Origin: Candidatus Bathyarchaeota archaeon
Lineage (GTDB): Archaea; Thermoproteota; Bathyarchaeia; TCS64
DNA: 64,000 bases
Direction of reading: 5' to 3'
Assembly: GCA_018396695.1 (NCBI GenBank)
Contig: JAGTQU010000006.1
Span: 4,137-68,136 of the forward strand
In this document: in pieces, positions 29,337 to 39,300 of the stretch
How positions within the stretch are numbered: position 1 is the stretch's first letter
How the letters are laid out: each line of letters starts with the position of its first letter
The notes under the pieces: model-generated
Database searches by the model: none
The model's input: only the letters and a program-made list of their open reading frames with translations
Told to the model about the DNA's origin: nothing
Program-made: the position numbers and the translations under genes

Positions 29337-29758
29337 TCTTCCATCACCTCCATTTTTCTTAAGGTATCTTCCATCTTTCGAAGCAGAATGCTGGTCATCA
29401 TAAACTGGATCTCCCCCATTCTGGTCAGTTTATATTTGCCTTTGTCATCTTTCTTGATGATTCCAACCCTCTGTAGTTTTCTTGTCCCCTCGGATACTAT
29501 TTTAGGATTCATATCAAGTTCGTGCATTAGTTCTGTGAAAGCCTTGCAACGATCAGATGCTTCGAAGAAGGCTCTCATCATCTTGATGCGGCTAGCGTTC
29601 GAATATATATCGAATAATCCACTTATTTTTTCTAGCTCGTCATCGAGTCTATTCAGTTCCATGTTGAGCTCTTCAAAGTTCCAATCGTCTGCAGATAGGG
29701 GGATTTCGAGTAGGATTCTATCATCTTCAACCAACATTAGCTTCAACATGGTGCTCAC
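29333..29758 (-). CDS. ArsR-like winged-helix regulator, probable Phr-like heat-shock regulator
   Basis: HTH FDIYSNASRIKMMRAFFEASDRCKAFTELMHELDMNPKIVSEGTRKLQRVGII; overlaps the hsp20 start; tandem palindromes upstream. Confidence 0.75.
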   Translation of the reverse strand: MSTMLKLMLVEDDRILLEIPLSADDWNFEELNMELNRLDDELEKISGLFDIYSNASRIKMMRAFFEASDRCKAFTELMHELDMNPKIVSEGTRKLQRVGIIKKDDKGKYKLTRMGEIQFMMTSILLRKMEDTLRKMEVMEE

Positions 29759-29759
29759 C

Positions 29760-29802
29760 TTACCATTAGGTAAGTTACCAAATGGTAATTACCAAAAGGT
29801 AT
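29760..29802 (-). promoter_or_regulatory. Three tandem palindromic operators TTACCNNNNGGTAA between TATA box and start codon
   Basis: TTACCATTAGGTAA (29760-29773), TTACCAAATGGTAA (29775-29788), TTACCAAAAGGTAT (29789-29802); minus-strand TATA-like GTTTATAAAT at 29801-29810. Confidence 0.85.
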
Positions 29803-29875
29803 TTATAAACTTTGCGGCTAAAACCGAAACATATAATTTATCTTTAGTGCAGGAATAATAACAGGAGGATCAGGA

Positions 29876-30178
29876 ATGCCTGGGAAAAAGAGCGTCAGCA
29901 AAGTTGAAAAAAGGCAGACAGTAAAGGAAAAGACTGCTAAAAAAGAAGCCAAGTTTGAGAAGACTATTGGAGCTTTAGACCTCCCTAATGTAAATGAAAG
30001 CGAGTTAATGAACCATCTAAGCAAGATAAAGGCGATAACGCCTGCAGAGCTTGCAATACAATTCAACATTAAAGTAAGCTCAGCTAAGAAGTTGCTAGAG
30101 ACTCTGAAGGAAAATCAGATAATCAGTCTAGTGGCGAAAAGCCATAATTTGAAGGTATACGCGCTCAAGCAGAGTTGA
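29876..30178 (+). CDS. rps25e: Ribosomal protein eS25
   Basis: Lys-rich N-terminus and winged-helix KAITPAELAIQFNIKVSSAKKLLETLKENQIISLVAKSHNLKVYAL. Confidence 0.82.
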   Translation: MPGKKSVSKVEKRQTVKEKTAKKEAKFEKTIGALDLPNVNESELMNHLSKIKAITPAELAIQFNIKVSSAKKLLETLKENQIISLVAKSHNLKVYALKQS

Positions 30179-30548
30179 TTCTATATATTCTAATCGGTGT
30201 CCCGCTTTTAATATCGATTATGTGATCAAGATTATTCTTTATTTTCCCAATTCTATTTACAGGACTTTGAGTAGAAACCGGTGCATAATATAAGCAAACA
30301 GCGTCCCCTCTCGGCCAATAGGAGATCGTGCCAGCCTCCACTTTTTTAACCGATTTCTCTTCTCCTCTCTTGATGCCAATGATGATGGAGACTCCTCCAT
30401 TTATTGGATGCGCACGACCCTCAATAGGTAGCATTCGAAGTAGTCTATCAACCGTTAAGGGTGCATAGATCCTGACAAGTTCCCCTTCAGCTTCCCCTAC
30501 CCCCTCAACTTTTATCTTTATAGGTATTTTCGAGAGAACATCGCTCAA
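30165..30548 (-). CDS. Cyclophilin-like fold protein
   Basis: IKIKVEGVGEAEGELVRIYAPLTVDRLLRMLPIEGRA...GTISYWPRGDAVCLYYAP. Confidence 0.65.
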   Translation of the reverse strand: MSDVLSKIPIKIKVEGVGEAEGELVRIYAPLTVDRLLRMLPIEGRAHPINGGVSIIIGIKRGEEKSVKKVEAGTISYWPRGDAVCLYYAPVSTQSPVNRIGKIKNNLDHIIDIKSGTPIRIYRINSA

Positions 30549-30551
30549 ATT

Positions 30552-31433
30552 TCAAATCCCCAGAGACTCTGTAGTGTATCTGATGATTTTCTCCGCGATA
30601 TCTACTCCTGTCGACTCTTTTAGGGCTTGCCATCCTGGAGAGCCATTAACCTCTAGTATTATCGGGCCCTCATCAGATTCTATGATGTCAACTCCCGCAT
30701 AGTCTAGACCCAACACATTCGTAGCTCTAATCGCTAGCTTAATATACTCTTGGGGAACAGGCTTTTTTTTCATAGTTCCCCCTTGAGCTACATTAGTCTT
30801 CCACATCCCCGTGCAAGGATATTTGAAGACAGCTCCGACGGCTTCATCACCAATGATGAATACTCTAATATCCCGACCAGGGTTCTCAATGAACCTTTGA
30901 ATTAATATCGGCTGGCTTAACCTGTTTAGCATTTTCCAAGCATTATATGCTAGATCAGGGTCTTCAAACTTTATTGATCCTCTTCCCATTGAGCCTAGTA
31001 TCGGCTTATAAACGAATTCTCTAAGGTTCTTAGACCATTCATAGGCTTTATCAAGGTCTTCTGTTGTATAAGTTTCAACTGTGGGAAGCCCTGCTTTTGA
31101 TAACATACACTGTGTCGCGTATTTATCTCGCGCTCTTCTAAATGCGTAACATGAGTTCACAACTCTAATCCCTGAGAACTCCATATGCTCGATCATGCTT
31201 ATACGGCGAGTCAGCTGTTCGCATGAACCTGGACCAAAGCTCCTTACAAAACAGATATCTGTATCGGTAACATCCTCTCTCCCAAGCCAGAATCTAGACT
31301 CCTTTTTAGATACGAACGAGGATAGATCCGAAATTCTTCCAGCAGATACTTTATGGCCTAACTCTACAGCCTTGTCGGCAAGCTCTTTAGCATTTATGTT
31401 AAAAGTGTTACCATACAGGATCAGAATCTGCAC
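30552..31433 (-). CDS. RimK-like ATP-grasp ligase
   Basis: ATP-grasp elements FVYKPILGSMGRGSIKF and YAGVDIIESDEGPIILEVNGSPGW. Confidence 0.85.
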   Translation of the reverse strand: MQILILYGNTFNINAKELADKAVELGHKVSAGRISDLSSFVSKKESRFWLGREDVTDTDICFVRSFGPGSCEQLTRRISMIEHMEFSGIRVVNSCYAFRRARDKYATQCMLSKAGLPTVETYTTEDLDKAYEWSKNLREFVYKPILGSMGRGSIKFEDPDLAYNAWKMLNRLSQPILIQRFIENPGRDIRVFIIGDEAVGAVFKYPCTGMWKTNVAQGGTMKKKPVPQEYIKLAIRATNVLGLDYAGVDIIESDEGPIILEVNGSPGWQALKESTGVDIAEKIIRYTTESLGI

Positions 31434-31631
31434 CTAAGAACCCTCGAATAATACTGGATATATTCGAGAATAAAAACGATTACCATACTTGAATAATCTT
31501 TAGACTTATCAATCCAATAAAAAGGTGAGTACCCGCAGAAAAGACGATTTTAATTTAAAGAAATCTTAACGAATACAATGTTTCGAATAATAATCAATAT
31601 TTAGATATTAATGTGAAAAAATATTGTACTT

Positions 31632-33254
31632 TTAAATAGGCTTCAGCATGCCCCTCTTCTTATCAAAACAGGACTTCACAAGCCCGTAGTAGGGAGGAGA
31701 AGGTGACCAAGGTCTGCTCTTAAACTCTGGGTGGAATTGAGTAGCTAAGAAAAAGTAGTTGTCAGGGAGTTCAAGAATCTCCTTCATACCTCCCTCGGCA
31801 CTCCAGCCTGAAAATACTGCTCCTGCATCTTCCAATCGATCCCAGTAATCCGGGTTCACTTCCCATCTATGCCTATGCCTCTCACGGATCAACTCGGAAC
31901 CGTATAATTTGTAAGCCAAAGTATTTTTCTTTACTACCACAGGTCGAGAACCTAGTCTCATGGTTCCGCCTAGCTCTCCTACTCTTCTTTGTTCAGGAAG
32001 AAGATCTACAACTGCATGAGGCGTATCTGGGTCACACTCTGTAGAATGGGCGCCCTTCAATCCTAACAAGTTCCTAGCAATCTCTACTATGCTTAGCTGA
32101 AAACCATAGCAAATCCCGAGGAAAGGTACATCATGGGTTCTGCAATACTCGATCGTCCTAATCTTTCCCTCGGCGCCTCTCTGCCCGAATCCGCCAGGCA
32201 CTAGAACTCCATCAAAATTACGTATTGTTTCTGTGACTCCCGATTTTTCAAACGTTTCCGTCTCTATCCAACTGATGTTTACTTTACATCCTGAGGCTGC
32301 TCCAGCATGCTTTAAAGCCTCGTTTACGCTCACGTAACAGTCCGCGAGTTCAGCATATTTGCCGCAGATCGCTATATTGACGGCTTCCTTCGCGTCATGG
32401 AAACGATTTACAACTTTCTCCCACTGAGACCAGTCTGCCTTAGACCCCTTGAGTTGAAGATACTCGATGATTAGATCTCCCATTCCTTCTCTCTCAAGGG
32501 CTAGGGGGAGTTCGTAGATGGGGTCAACGTTTACGGATGTGAAGACTGCCCTCTCTTCAACATTAGAGTAGAGTGCAATTTTTTTCTTCTGCTCTTCTGG
32601 GAGGCGTCCCCATTCGCATCTGGCTACAATTATGTCAGGCTGGAGGCCTATCGCTCTAAGCTCTTTAACACTATGTTGTGTTGGCTTCGTTTTTGGCTCT
32701 CCAACAGCCTTCAGAACCGGGACTAGAGTCACGTGAACCAGTAGGGTTTCGCCTCTATGCTCTTCAAGTCGCATTTGTCGAAATGCTTCGAGGAATGGTA
32801 AGCCTTCAATATCTCCGACTGTTCCTCCGCACTCGACTAGAAGAATCTCGGCGCCCGTATATTTTACCACTTGCCTAAGCTTATGTTTAATCTCATCTGT
32901 GATGTGAGGGATTATCTGAACACATTGTCCGAGGTATCCTCCCTCCCGCTCCTTCTTTATCACATGTTGATAAACTTGACCTGATGTGATGTTATTCAAT
33001 CTTGTAAGTTCGATTCCAAGGAAGCGTTCATATGCTCCGAGATCCATATCTGCTTCATACCCGTCATCGAGCACAAAGACTTCACCATGAATATACGGGT
33101 TCATCGTTCCAGCATCTACATTCAAATACGGATCACATTTTACTACACTGACCTTTAATCCCCTAACTTGAAGCATTTTTCCAATCGAGCAGGTTACCAT
33201 CCCCTTACCTAACCCGCTCAACACTCCTCCAGTAATGAAGATGAACTTCGTCAA
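31632..33254 (-). CDS. pyrG: CTP synthase
   Basis: [29 protein letters not shown]...; class I glutaminase GICYGFQL. Confidence 0.97.
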   Translation of the reverse strand: MTKFIFITGGVLSGLGKGMVTCSIGKMLQVRGLKVSVVKCDPYLNVDAGTMNPYIHGEVFVLDDGYEADMDLGAYERFLGIELTRLNNITSGQVYQHVIKKEREGGYLGQCVQIIPHITDEIKHKLRQVVKYTGAEILLVECGGTVGDIEGLPFLEAFRQMRLEEHRGETLLVHVTLVPVLKAVGEPKTKPTQHSVKELRAIGLQPDIIVARCEWGRLPEEQKKKIALYSNVEERAVFTSVNVDPIYELPLALEREGMGDLIIEYLQLKGSKADWSQWEKVVNRFHDAKEAVNIAICGKYAELADCYVSVNEALKHAGAASGCKVNISWIETETFEKSGVTETIRNFDGVLVPGGFGQRGAEGKIRTIEYCRTHDVPFLGICYGFQLSIVEIARNLLGLKGAHSTECDPDTPHAVVDLLPEQRRVGELGGTMRLGSRPVVVKKNTLAYKLYGSELIRERHRHRWEVNPDYWDRLEDAGAVFSGWSAEGGMKEILELPDNYFFLATQFHPEFKSRPWSPSPPYYGLVKSCFDKKRGMLKPI

Positions 33255-33325
33255 TAGGAGCCCTACCTATCATAATAATAAACGGTTTACTCTGCTTCTA
33301 AGCTATAAAGTCTTTGTTTATAACT

Positions 33326-34555
33326 TCAACTACCGATAAGCTTAGTTTTATTGAGGAAATCTAGCAGTATGGGCATAAGATCCATGCCCTTGATCCTTCC
33401 TAACCCTCCAGCGGCACATGACCTTTCTGAGAATAAGGCTACAGAGTCTGATCTAACTTCAGGACCACATATTGCTACAGGAACGGGATCGCCTCTATGA
33501 TCTTTAGCAGTGCAACTGGTAGTGTGATCTGCTGTTACGGCAAGATAGGTTTCATCAAGATCAATATGGTCTAAAAGGTGTCCAATCATCTTGTCAATAT
33601 TTTCGATGATTTTAACTTTCAAGCGAGGGTTCCCATCGTGGCTCGCATTATCTGTTCCCTTAACATGGAGGTAGACTAAATCATAATCTGGTAGAATCTG
33701 CTCAACTGTTTTAGCCTTTGAGATAGTATCCGTGTTGATGCTTCCCGTCCCGCCTGGGGCATCATAAACGTCGAATCCCGCATATCTACAGACACCTCGC
33801 ACCGTTGGTGTGGCCGATACACATCCACCCTTTATGCTGAAGAGTTCACGCATAGATTTTATGGCTGGGGGCTCCCCTGCGCCTCTGAGAAGGATCCCGT
33901 TAGCGCGGGGGAGGCCTCTTCCAGCTCGTTCACGATTGACTGGATGTTTCTCCATCAGATCCGCTAATTCCTCAGAGAGTTTGTTAACGATGAAGGCGGT
34001 TCTTTCAGCCTCCTCAGAGGAGTCTAAAGGCGTAGATTTTAACACTTTTACTTTGTCTTTATGCGGGTCAGTATCTGAAACTTTCCAACTGAGTCCTCTC
34101 CCGCGTAAGACTACGACAAGCCTATGTTCAAGCGTAGGCATAACTGTTACCGATATTTCTGGATGAGATGGGAGGTGCACCTCTGAGAGATAATCCTTGA
34201 ATATTGTTCCGTCTATTCTGCCGGCCCTTCGGTCGATCACTATGCCCTCTTCTATGTATGCAAAGTTACCTCGAAACGCAACATCGCCTTCATTGACTGG
34301 AATGTTAGCTCCAAAAGCTTCTAATGCTCCTCTCCCCCTATAGCTTTTAATCGGATCATAACCAAGTAGAGCAATGTTAGCTATGTCACTGCCAGGTGGA
34401 ATCCCTGGAGATATTATATCCATTATCCCGCAGACGCCTGCTCTTGCGACCTTATCCAAGTTCGGCGTCTCGGCGATTTCTAGCGGTGTTTTCCCGTCTA
34501 ATTCTTTTAAAGGTCTATCAGACATCCCGTCTCCGACGACTAAAATGGCCTTCAT
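33326..34555 (-). CDS. apgM: 2,3-bisphosphoglycerate-independent phosphoglycerate mutase (archaeal type)
   Basis: MKAILVVGDGMSDRPLKELDGKTPLEIAETPNLD; likely start is the internal ATG at 34555 rather than 34651. Confidence 0.93.
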   Translation of the reverse strand: MKAILVVGDGMSDRPLKELDGKTPLEIAETPNLDKVARAGVCGIMDIISPGIPPGSDIANIALLGYDPIKSYRGRGALEAFGANIPVNEGDVAFRGNFAYIEEGIVIDRRAGRIDGTIFKDYLSEVHLPSHPEISVTVMPTLEHRLVVVLRGRGLSWKVSDTDPHKDKVKVLKSTPLDSSEEAERTAFIVNKLSEELADLMEKHPVNRERAGRGLPRANGILLRGAGEPPAIKSMRELFSIKGGCVSATPTVRGVCRYAGFDVYDAPGGTGSINTDTISKAKTVEQILPDYDLVYLHVKGTDNASHDGNPRLKVKIIENIDKMIGHLLDHIDLDETYLAVTADHTTSCTAKDHRGDPVPVAICGPEVRSDSVALFSERSCAAGGLGRIKGMDLMPILLDFLNKTKLIGS

Positions 34556-34714
34556 GATCTCAATTCTTCTAAACCTTATGCTTTTTAAAATAAGTGTTAT
34601 GAGGCTGAGGCGCTCGAAATCACAATTTCGAGCATCTACAAACTTTTGCAACTAATCTTAAAAATGATTGATCTAAAATTTTAAACATTAGACATTTAAC
34701 CAAGTTTACATAAG

Positions 34715-36214
34715 TTGATGGGTATGACTGAGGATGAGACCTTTAGTGAACTAGGATCCGAGAAAAGAGAAGCGTTTAAAGAGAAAAATAAAGGCCTGAT
34801 ACCTAAATCAAGCTTCACAGATTGGTATGATAATGTGCTTCTTGAAGCTAAAATAGCTGATGACCGATATCCTGTGAAAGGGTTCACAGTATATATGGGC
34901 TGGGGGTTTAGTATAGCCAAAAAAATTATTCAGCTACTGGAAGATAAACTGGAGAAACATGGCCACGAACCTATGCAATTCCCTGTTGTAATACCTGAAG
35001 ATGTATTCCAGAAAGAGGCTGAACACATCGCGGGGTTCTCAGGAGAGGTCTTCTGGGTAACTCATGCAGGAGAAAACATTTTAGAGAGGAGGCTCCTCCT
35101 TAGACCTACTTCTGAAACAGCTATCTATCCTCTATTTAAAATCTGGATAAGATCTCATGCTGATCTGCCTTTGAAGATGCATCAGACTTGCAATGTTTAC
35201 CGTTACGAGACTAAGGCTACTCGACCATTATATCGCGGAAGGGAGTTTCTCTGGAATGAAGCCCATACAGCCCACGCAGATTATGAGGATTCTGAGAGAC
35301 AGGTAAAGGAAGGTGCAGAGATCTACAGTTATGTGTACGATCTCCTTGGACTAGGCTATCTGTTGCTCGAACGACCTAGCTTCGACAAGTTTGCAGGAGC
35401 AGTATATAGCATAGCCTTCGACGCTTGGAACCCTGATGGAAAAATAAATCAGATCGGAACCGTACACCAGCTTGGCCAAAACTTCTCCAAGGCTTTCGAG
35501 ATAACCTTCGAGGATAGGGAGGGAAAACAAGCGCTTGTATACACCACCTGTTATGGAATGGGGATTGGAAGAGTCCTCGCTGCGATTATATCGCAGCATG
35601 GAGACGACCATGGATTAGTCCTCCCCCCAATCATAGCACCTAAGCAGATAGTGATCATACCTGTCACGTATAAGGGTCATGAGGAAGCTGTTAACAAATA
35701 TGCTAAAAACGTATTGAAGCTTCTATACGAGGCGGGCTTTAGAGTAGTTCTCGATGATAGTGATTTGAGACCAGGAGAGAAGTATTATAAATGGGAGATG
35801 TTCGGTGTCCCCCTCAGGATAGAAGTCGGACCGAAAGAAGTTGATACAAAGGATGTAACCCTTGTTCGAAGAGACTCAATGGCTCGAAGCAAGGTTTCCA
35901 TCGGCGAATTAGTTGAAGCGGTGAACCGTCTCTTCCATGAAATCTACGAGAATATCAAAGATATGAGTTGGAAGCGGTTGAACGAGTTAATCGTCTACTC
36001 TGAAAGCCTAGAAGAATTGAAATCCCTTATGGAAAAGAGAAAAATCGGGAAGATAAACTGGTGTGGAGATCCAGACTGCGCTTTCAAAATCAAAGACAGC
36101 GTGGTAGGCGAGATAAGAGGAAGCCTCTGGAATAAATTCGAGGAGACTAAGGGTCCATGCATAGTTTGCGGTCAGCCAGCAAAAAAGGTTGTCTACGTTT
36201 CTCGAACCATTTGA
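34715..36214 (+). CDS. proS: Prolyl-tRNA synthetase (archaeal/eukaryotic type)
   Basis: FTDWYDNVLLEAKIADDRYPVKGFTVYMGWGFSI; LRPTSETAIYPLFKIWIRSHADLPLK. Confidence 0.97.
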   Translation: MMGMTEDETFSELGSEKREAFKEKNKGLIPKSSFTDWYDNVLLEAKIADDRYPVKGFTVYMGWGFSIAKKIIQLLEDKLEKHGHEPMQFPVVIPEDVFQKEAEHIAGFSGEVFWVTHAGENILERRLLLRPTSETAIYPLFKIWIRSHADLPLKMHQTCNVYRYETKATRPLYRGREFLWNEAHTAHADYEDSERQVKEGAEIYSYVYDLLGLGYLLLERPSFDKFAGAVYSIAFDAWNPDGKINQIGTVHQLGQNFSKAFEITFEDREGKQALVYTTCYGMGIGRVLAAIISQHGDDHGLVLPPIIAPKQIVIIPVTYKGHEEAVNKYAKNVLKLLYEAGFRVVLDDSDLRPGEKYYKWEMFGVPLRIEVGPKEVDTKDVTLVRRDSMARSKVSIGELVEAVNRLFHEIYENIKDMSWKRLNELIVYSESLEELKSLMEKRKIGKINWCGDPDCAFKIKDSVVGEIRGSLWNKFEETKGPCIVCGQPAKKVVYVSRTI

Positions 36215-36284
36215 GGCTGATAAATCTAAGGTAGCTCAAGTTTAACGGTATACTCTATGCGGAAAGGTTTAACGCTATCGGAGG

Positions 36285-36869
36285 ATTAAAGAGCTGGATC
36301 AAATCTACAAGCCTGATGAAGATTCTTTTCTGCTTCTCAAATATGTTGAGAGGCTTGTTGCAGGGTCGGTCTTGGATATGGGAACCGGCTCCGGTATACA
36401 AGCCATAGCCGCCGCTAGAAAGAGAGAGGTTCATGAGGTTACAGCTGTCGACATAAACCCAAATGCTATCGAAGAGGCTTTCAAGCGGTCGAAGCTGGAG
36501 GGCGTTTCAGGAAAAATAGAGTTCAAGGTTTCCAATCTTTTCGATGGTTTAGGTTGCAGGAAATTTGACTGGATCGTCTTCAATCCTCCTTATCTTCCAT
36601 CAGAGGGGACGGTGGATGAAACCTCATGGGTTGGAGGCGAATATGGATGCGAGTTGCTCCTCCGTTTCTTAGACGAAGCTTCCAAATATCTAAACCCGGA
36701 TGGAAGAATTTTACTAGTATATTCATCGCTCTCAGGGATGGATTTAGCGAAAATTAGAAAGAGGTATACGGTCACACTTCTCGAAGAGAAACCCTTATTC
36801 TTCGAGTCTCTCTATTGTATTATGCTTACTCCGATCAACCCATCTTCAGACCTAACAAAAATCCTGTGA
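36285..36869 (+). CDS. HemK2/Mtq2-like SAM-dependent methyltransferase (start revised upstream, non-AUG)
   Basis: In-frame extension IKELDQIYKPDEDSFLLLKYVERLVAGSVLDMGTGSGIQ plus NPPYLPSEG; ORF-track start 36372 omits the conserved N-terminus. Confidence 0.85.
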   Translation: MKELDQIYKPDEDSFLLLKYVERLVAGSVLDMGTGSGIQAIAAARKREVHEVTAVDINPNAIEEAFKRSKLEGVSGKIEFKVSNLFDGLGCRKFDWIVFNPPYLPSEGTVDETSWVGGEYGCELLLRFLDEASKYLNPDGRILLVYSSLSGMDLAKIRKRYTVTLLEEKPLFFESLYCIMLTPINPSSDLTKIL

Positions 36870-37170
36870 TGAAGGTTAAACCGAAAGGCAGGTGAGCGAT
36901 TATCTCTGCGACCACCGCTTGTAGTCCACTAGCTTTCCCAACCAACCCTTCAGCCCACTCAGTTAATGCAGAGTAGTCTACAGATATTATCCCTTTATAA
37001 GCGAAATACTCGAAAACTAGGAATCCTATGCCGAGCAAGATGACCAGTAGCTTCGCTACCTTCTTAATAGCATAACCAACTACGAATCCTCCGATACCTC
37101 CTATACTCATCTCTGCGGCTATAGGAGCTAATATATCGCTTGACGACATTCTAAATAATAATCCCCCCAA
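36835..37170 (-). CDS. FUN14-family small membrane protein
   Basis: IGGIGGFVVGYAIKKVAKLLVILLGIGFLVFEYFAYKGIISVDY and GLKMG-type C-terminus. Confidence 0.65.
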   Translation of the reverse strand: MGGLLFRMSSSDILAPIAAEMSIGGIGGFVVGYAIKKVAKLLVILLGIGFLVFEYFAYKGIISVDYSALTEWAEGLVGKASGLQAVVAEIIAHLPFGLTFITGFLLGLKMG

Positions 37171-37189
37171 CTTATAATAATTGGTTTAG

Positions 37190-38137
37190 CTAACTTCCAG
37201 TGATTACCGTGCCTACCTTCCCCTCAAGGGCTTCTAATCCTTTATCAAGTGAAGTTATTATCGCTTTTTCTCCGCCATGCTCAACGAATCTTATGCAAGC
37301 CTCCACTTTAGGACCCATGCTACCGGGAGGGAAATGCCCTTCTTTAAGGTACGCTCTAGCCATAAAAGACCTAAGCTCTCTAAGATTTTTCTCATCGGGT
37401 TTTCCTAGATTAAGTTTAACGCAATCGACGTCTGTAAGAATCAAGAAGATGTCTGCCTCAACTGCTTCCGCTAAAACCTCTCCAGCTTTATCCTTATCTA
37501 TTACAGCGTCAACTCCTCTTAAATCCCCATTCTCATCCAAGACCACGGGTATTCCACCGCCACCGGAGGCGATCACGATGGATCCAAGATCTACAAGATG
37601 CTTCACAATCTTGCCTTCCACAATGTCAAGTGGTTCTGGAGATGGCACAACACGCCTCCATGGACGTTCGTCATGATTCCTTACTTTACGAATGGTCCAA
37701 CCCTTCTCAGCGATGAGCTTTTCAGCTTCCTCCTCCGTATAGAATGGACCTACAGGTTTATGAGGATCCAAAAAATCTGGATCGTTTTTGTCCACTAGGA
37801 CTTGGGTGATGATCGTAACAACATTCTTATTCAGACCTCTAAGTTGATTCCTGAGACTCTGCTGGATCATATAGCCAATCTGTCCTTGAGTCATGGCTCC
37901 TAGGATCACTAAGGGTTGTGGTGGGACTATCTCCTTAGACTGTTCCTGCTGGATAGCAAGGTTTCCTACTTGTGGACCGTTACCATGTGTTACTACGATG
38001 TCATAACCTTTGCGAACAATCGACGCTATCTGCGCGCATGCGGTATCCACATTCCTAAGCTGCTCCTCTACTGTTCCCTCTTCTTCAGGCTGCTTAATGG
38101 CATTCCCTCCAAGCGCTATTACCACTCGTTTACCCAT
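37190..38137 (-). CDS. arcC: Carbamate kinase
   Basis: MGKRVVIALGGNAIKQPEEEG...VTHGNGPQVGNLAIQQEQ...ASGGGGIPV; likely start 38137. Confidence 0.93.
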   Translation of the reverse strand: MGKRVVIALGGNAIKQPEEEGTVEEQLRNVDTACAQIASIVRKGYDIVVTHGNGPQVGNLAIQQEQSKEIVPPQPLVILGAMTQGQIGYMIQQSLRNQLRGLNKNVVTIITQVLVDKNDPDFLDPHKPVGPFYTEEEAEKLIAEKGWTIRKVRNHDERPWRRVVPSPEPLDIVEGKIVKHLVDLGSIVIASGGGGIPVVLDENGDLRGVDAVIDKDKAGEVLAEAVEADIFLILTDVDCVKLNLGKPDEKNLRELRSFMARAYLKEGHFPPGSMGPKVEACIRFVEHGGEKAIITSLDKGLEALEGKVGTVITGS

Positions 38138-38289
38138 AACCAACACTCCAAGATTAGAAGGAAATAACATTCTAACTCTTGACTTAAAACATTTCTGATT
38201 ATCAACTCTATTCAAAGCTTTCTAATGTTGATGATGACTGAAAGAGCATACTATAAGTTTTTATCATCCACGTTTTCAAACATCTTGAA

Positions 38290-39300
38290 GTGGAGAAAGA
38301 AGAGCATTTGATCTGCCTCGGAATAGAATCAACAGCCGATAATCTAGGGGTAGGTATAGTATCCTCAGATGGCAGGATACTCGCTAACGAGGTTGAAGTA
38401 CACGTACCGAAGACTGGAGGAATACATCCGAGAGAAGCTGCCCAGCATCATTCTGCAGAGTTTGGGAGGGTTCTCGAAAAAGCTTTGAAAGCCGCAAAAA
38501 TAAGATCGAAAGATATTGATCTCATCTCATTTTCGCAAGGTCCCGGGTTAGGCCCATGTCTTCGAACAGGTGCCACAGCAGCCCGCGCGTTAGCTGTATA
38601 CCTAAATATTCCTCTCGTAGGCGTCAACCATTGCATTGCACATGTCGAAATAGGTCGCTTAATGTCAAGTGCAAAGGATCCCTTAACCCTATATGTTTCT
38701 GGCGGGAATACTTTAATCACGGCGTACGAGTCAGGTAGATACAGAATCTTTGGAGAAACCCTTGATATAGCAGTCGGTAATTGCCTCGATACATTCGCTC
38801 GAGAAGCAGGGCTTCCCTATCCTGGGGGTCCTGCTGTTGAAACTATCGCAGCTAAAGGTAACCAGCTTCTCCCTCTACCATATATCGTGAAGGGAATGGA
38901 TCTAAGCTTTAGCGGATTGTTAACTGCAGCAATACTGAAGTTGAATGAGGGTCAATGTAGGCTTGAGGATCTCTGTTTCAGCCTCCAGGAAGTGGCCTTC
39001 GCTATGCTAGGAGAAGTGACTGAGAGGGCTCTGGCTCATACAAAGAAGCATGAGCTCCTCCTAACGGGAGGAGTAGCGGCTAATAAGCGACTACGTTCCG
39101 TAATACAACTTATAGCCGAGGAGCATGGCGCTGCTTCGAAATTTGTACCCCAAAAATTCGCTACAGATAATGGAGCAATGATAGCATGGACTGGGATCCT
39201 GGCTTATGTGAGCGGTTTAAGAACGGATGTAGAGACGAGTTATATCGACAGCCATTGGAGAATGGATGAGGTGGAGGTGCCTTGGAGAAGCTCGAATTGA
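38290..39300 (+). CDS. kae1: KEOPS subunit Kae1 (tRNA t6A synthesis)
   Basis: LGIESTADNLGVGIV, HHSAEFGRVL, GVNHCIAHVEIGR, LYVSGGNTLI. Confidence 0.96.
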   Translation: MEKEEHLICLGIESTADNLGVGIVSSDGRILANEVEVHVPKTGGIHPREAAQHHSAEFGRVLEKALKAAKIRSKDIDLISFSQGPGLGPCLRTGATAARALAVYLNIPLVGVNHCIAHVEIGRLMSSAKDPLTLYVSGGNTLITAYESGRYRIFGETLDIAVGNCLDTFAREAGLPYPGGPAVETIAAKGNQLLPLPYIVKGMDLSFSGLLTAAILKLNEGQCRLEDLCFSLQEVAFAMLGEVTERALAHTKKHELLLTGGVAANKRLRSVIQLIAEEHGAASKFVPQKFATDNGAMIAWTGILAYVSGLRTDVETSYIDSHWRMDEVEVPWRSSN

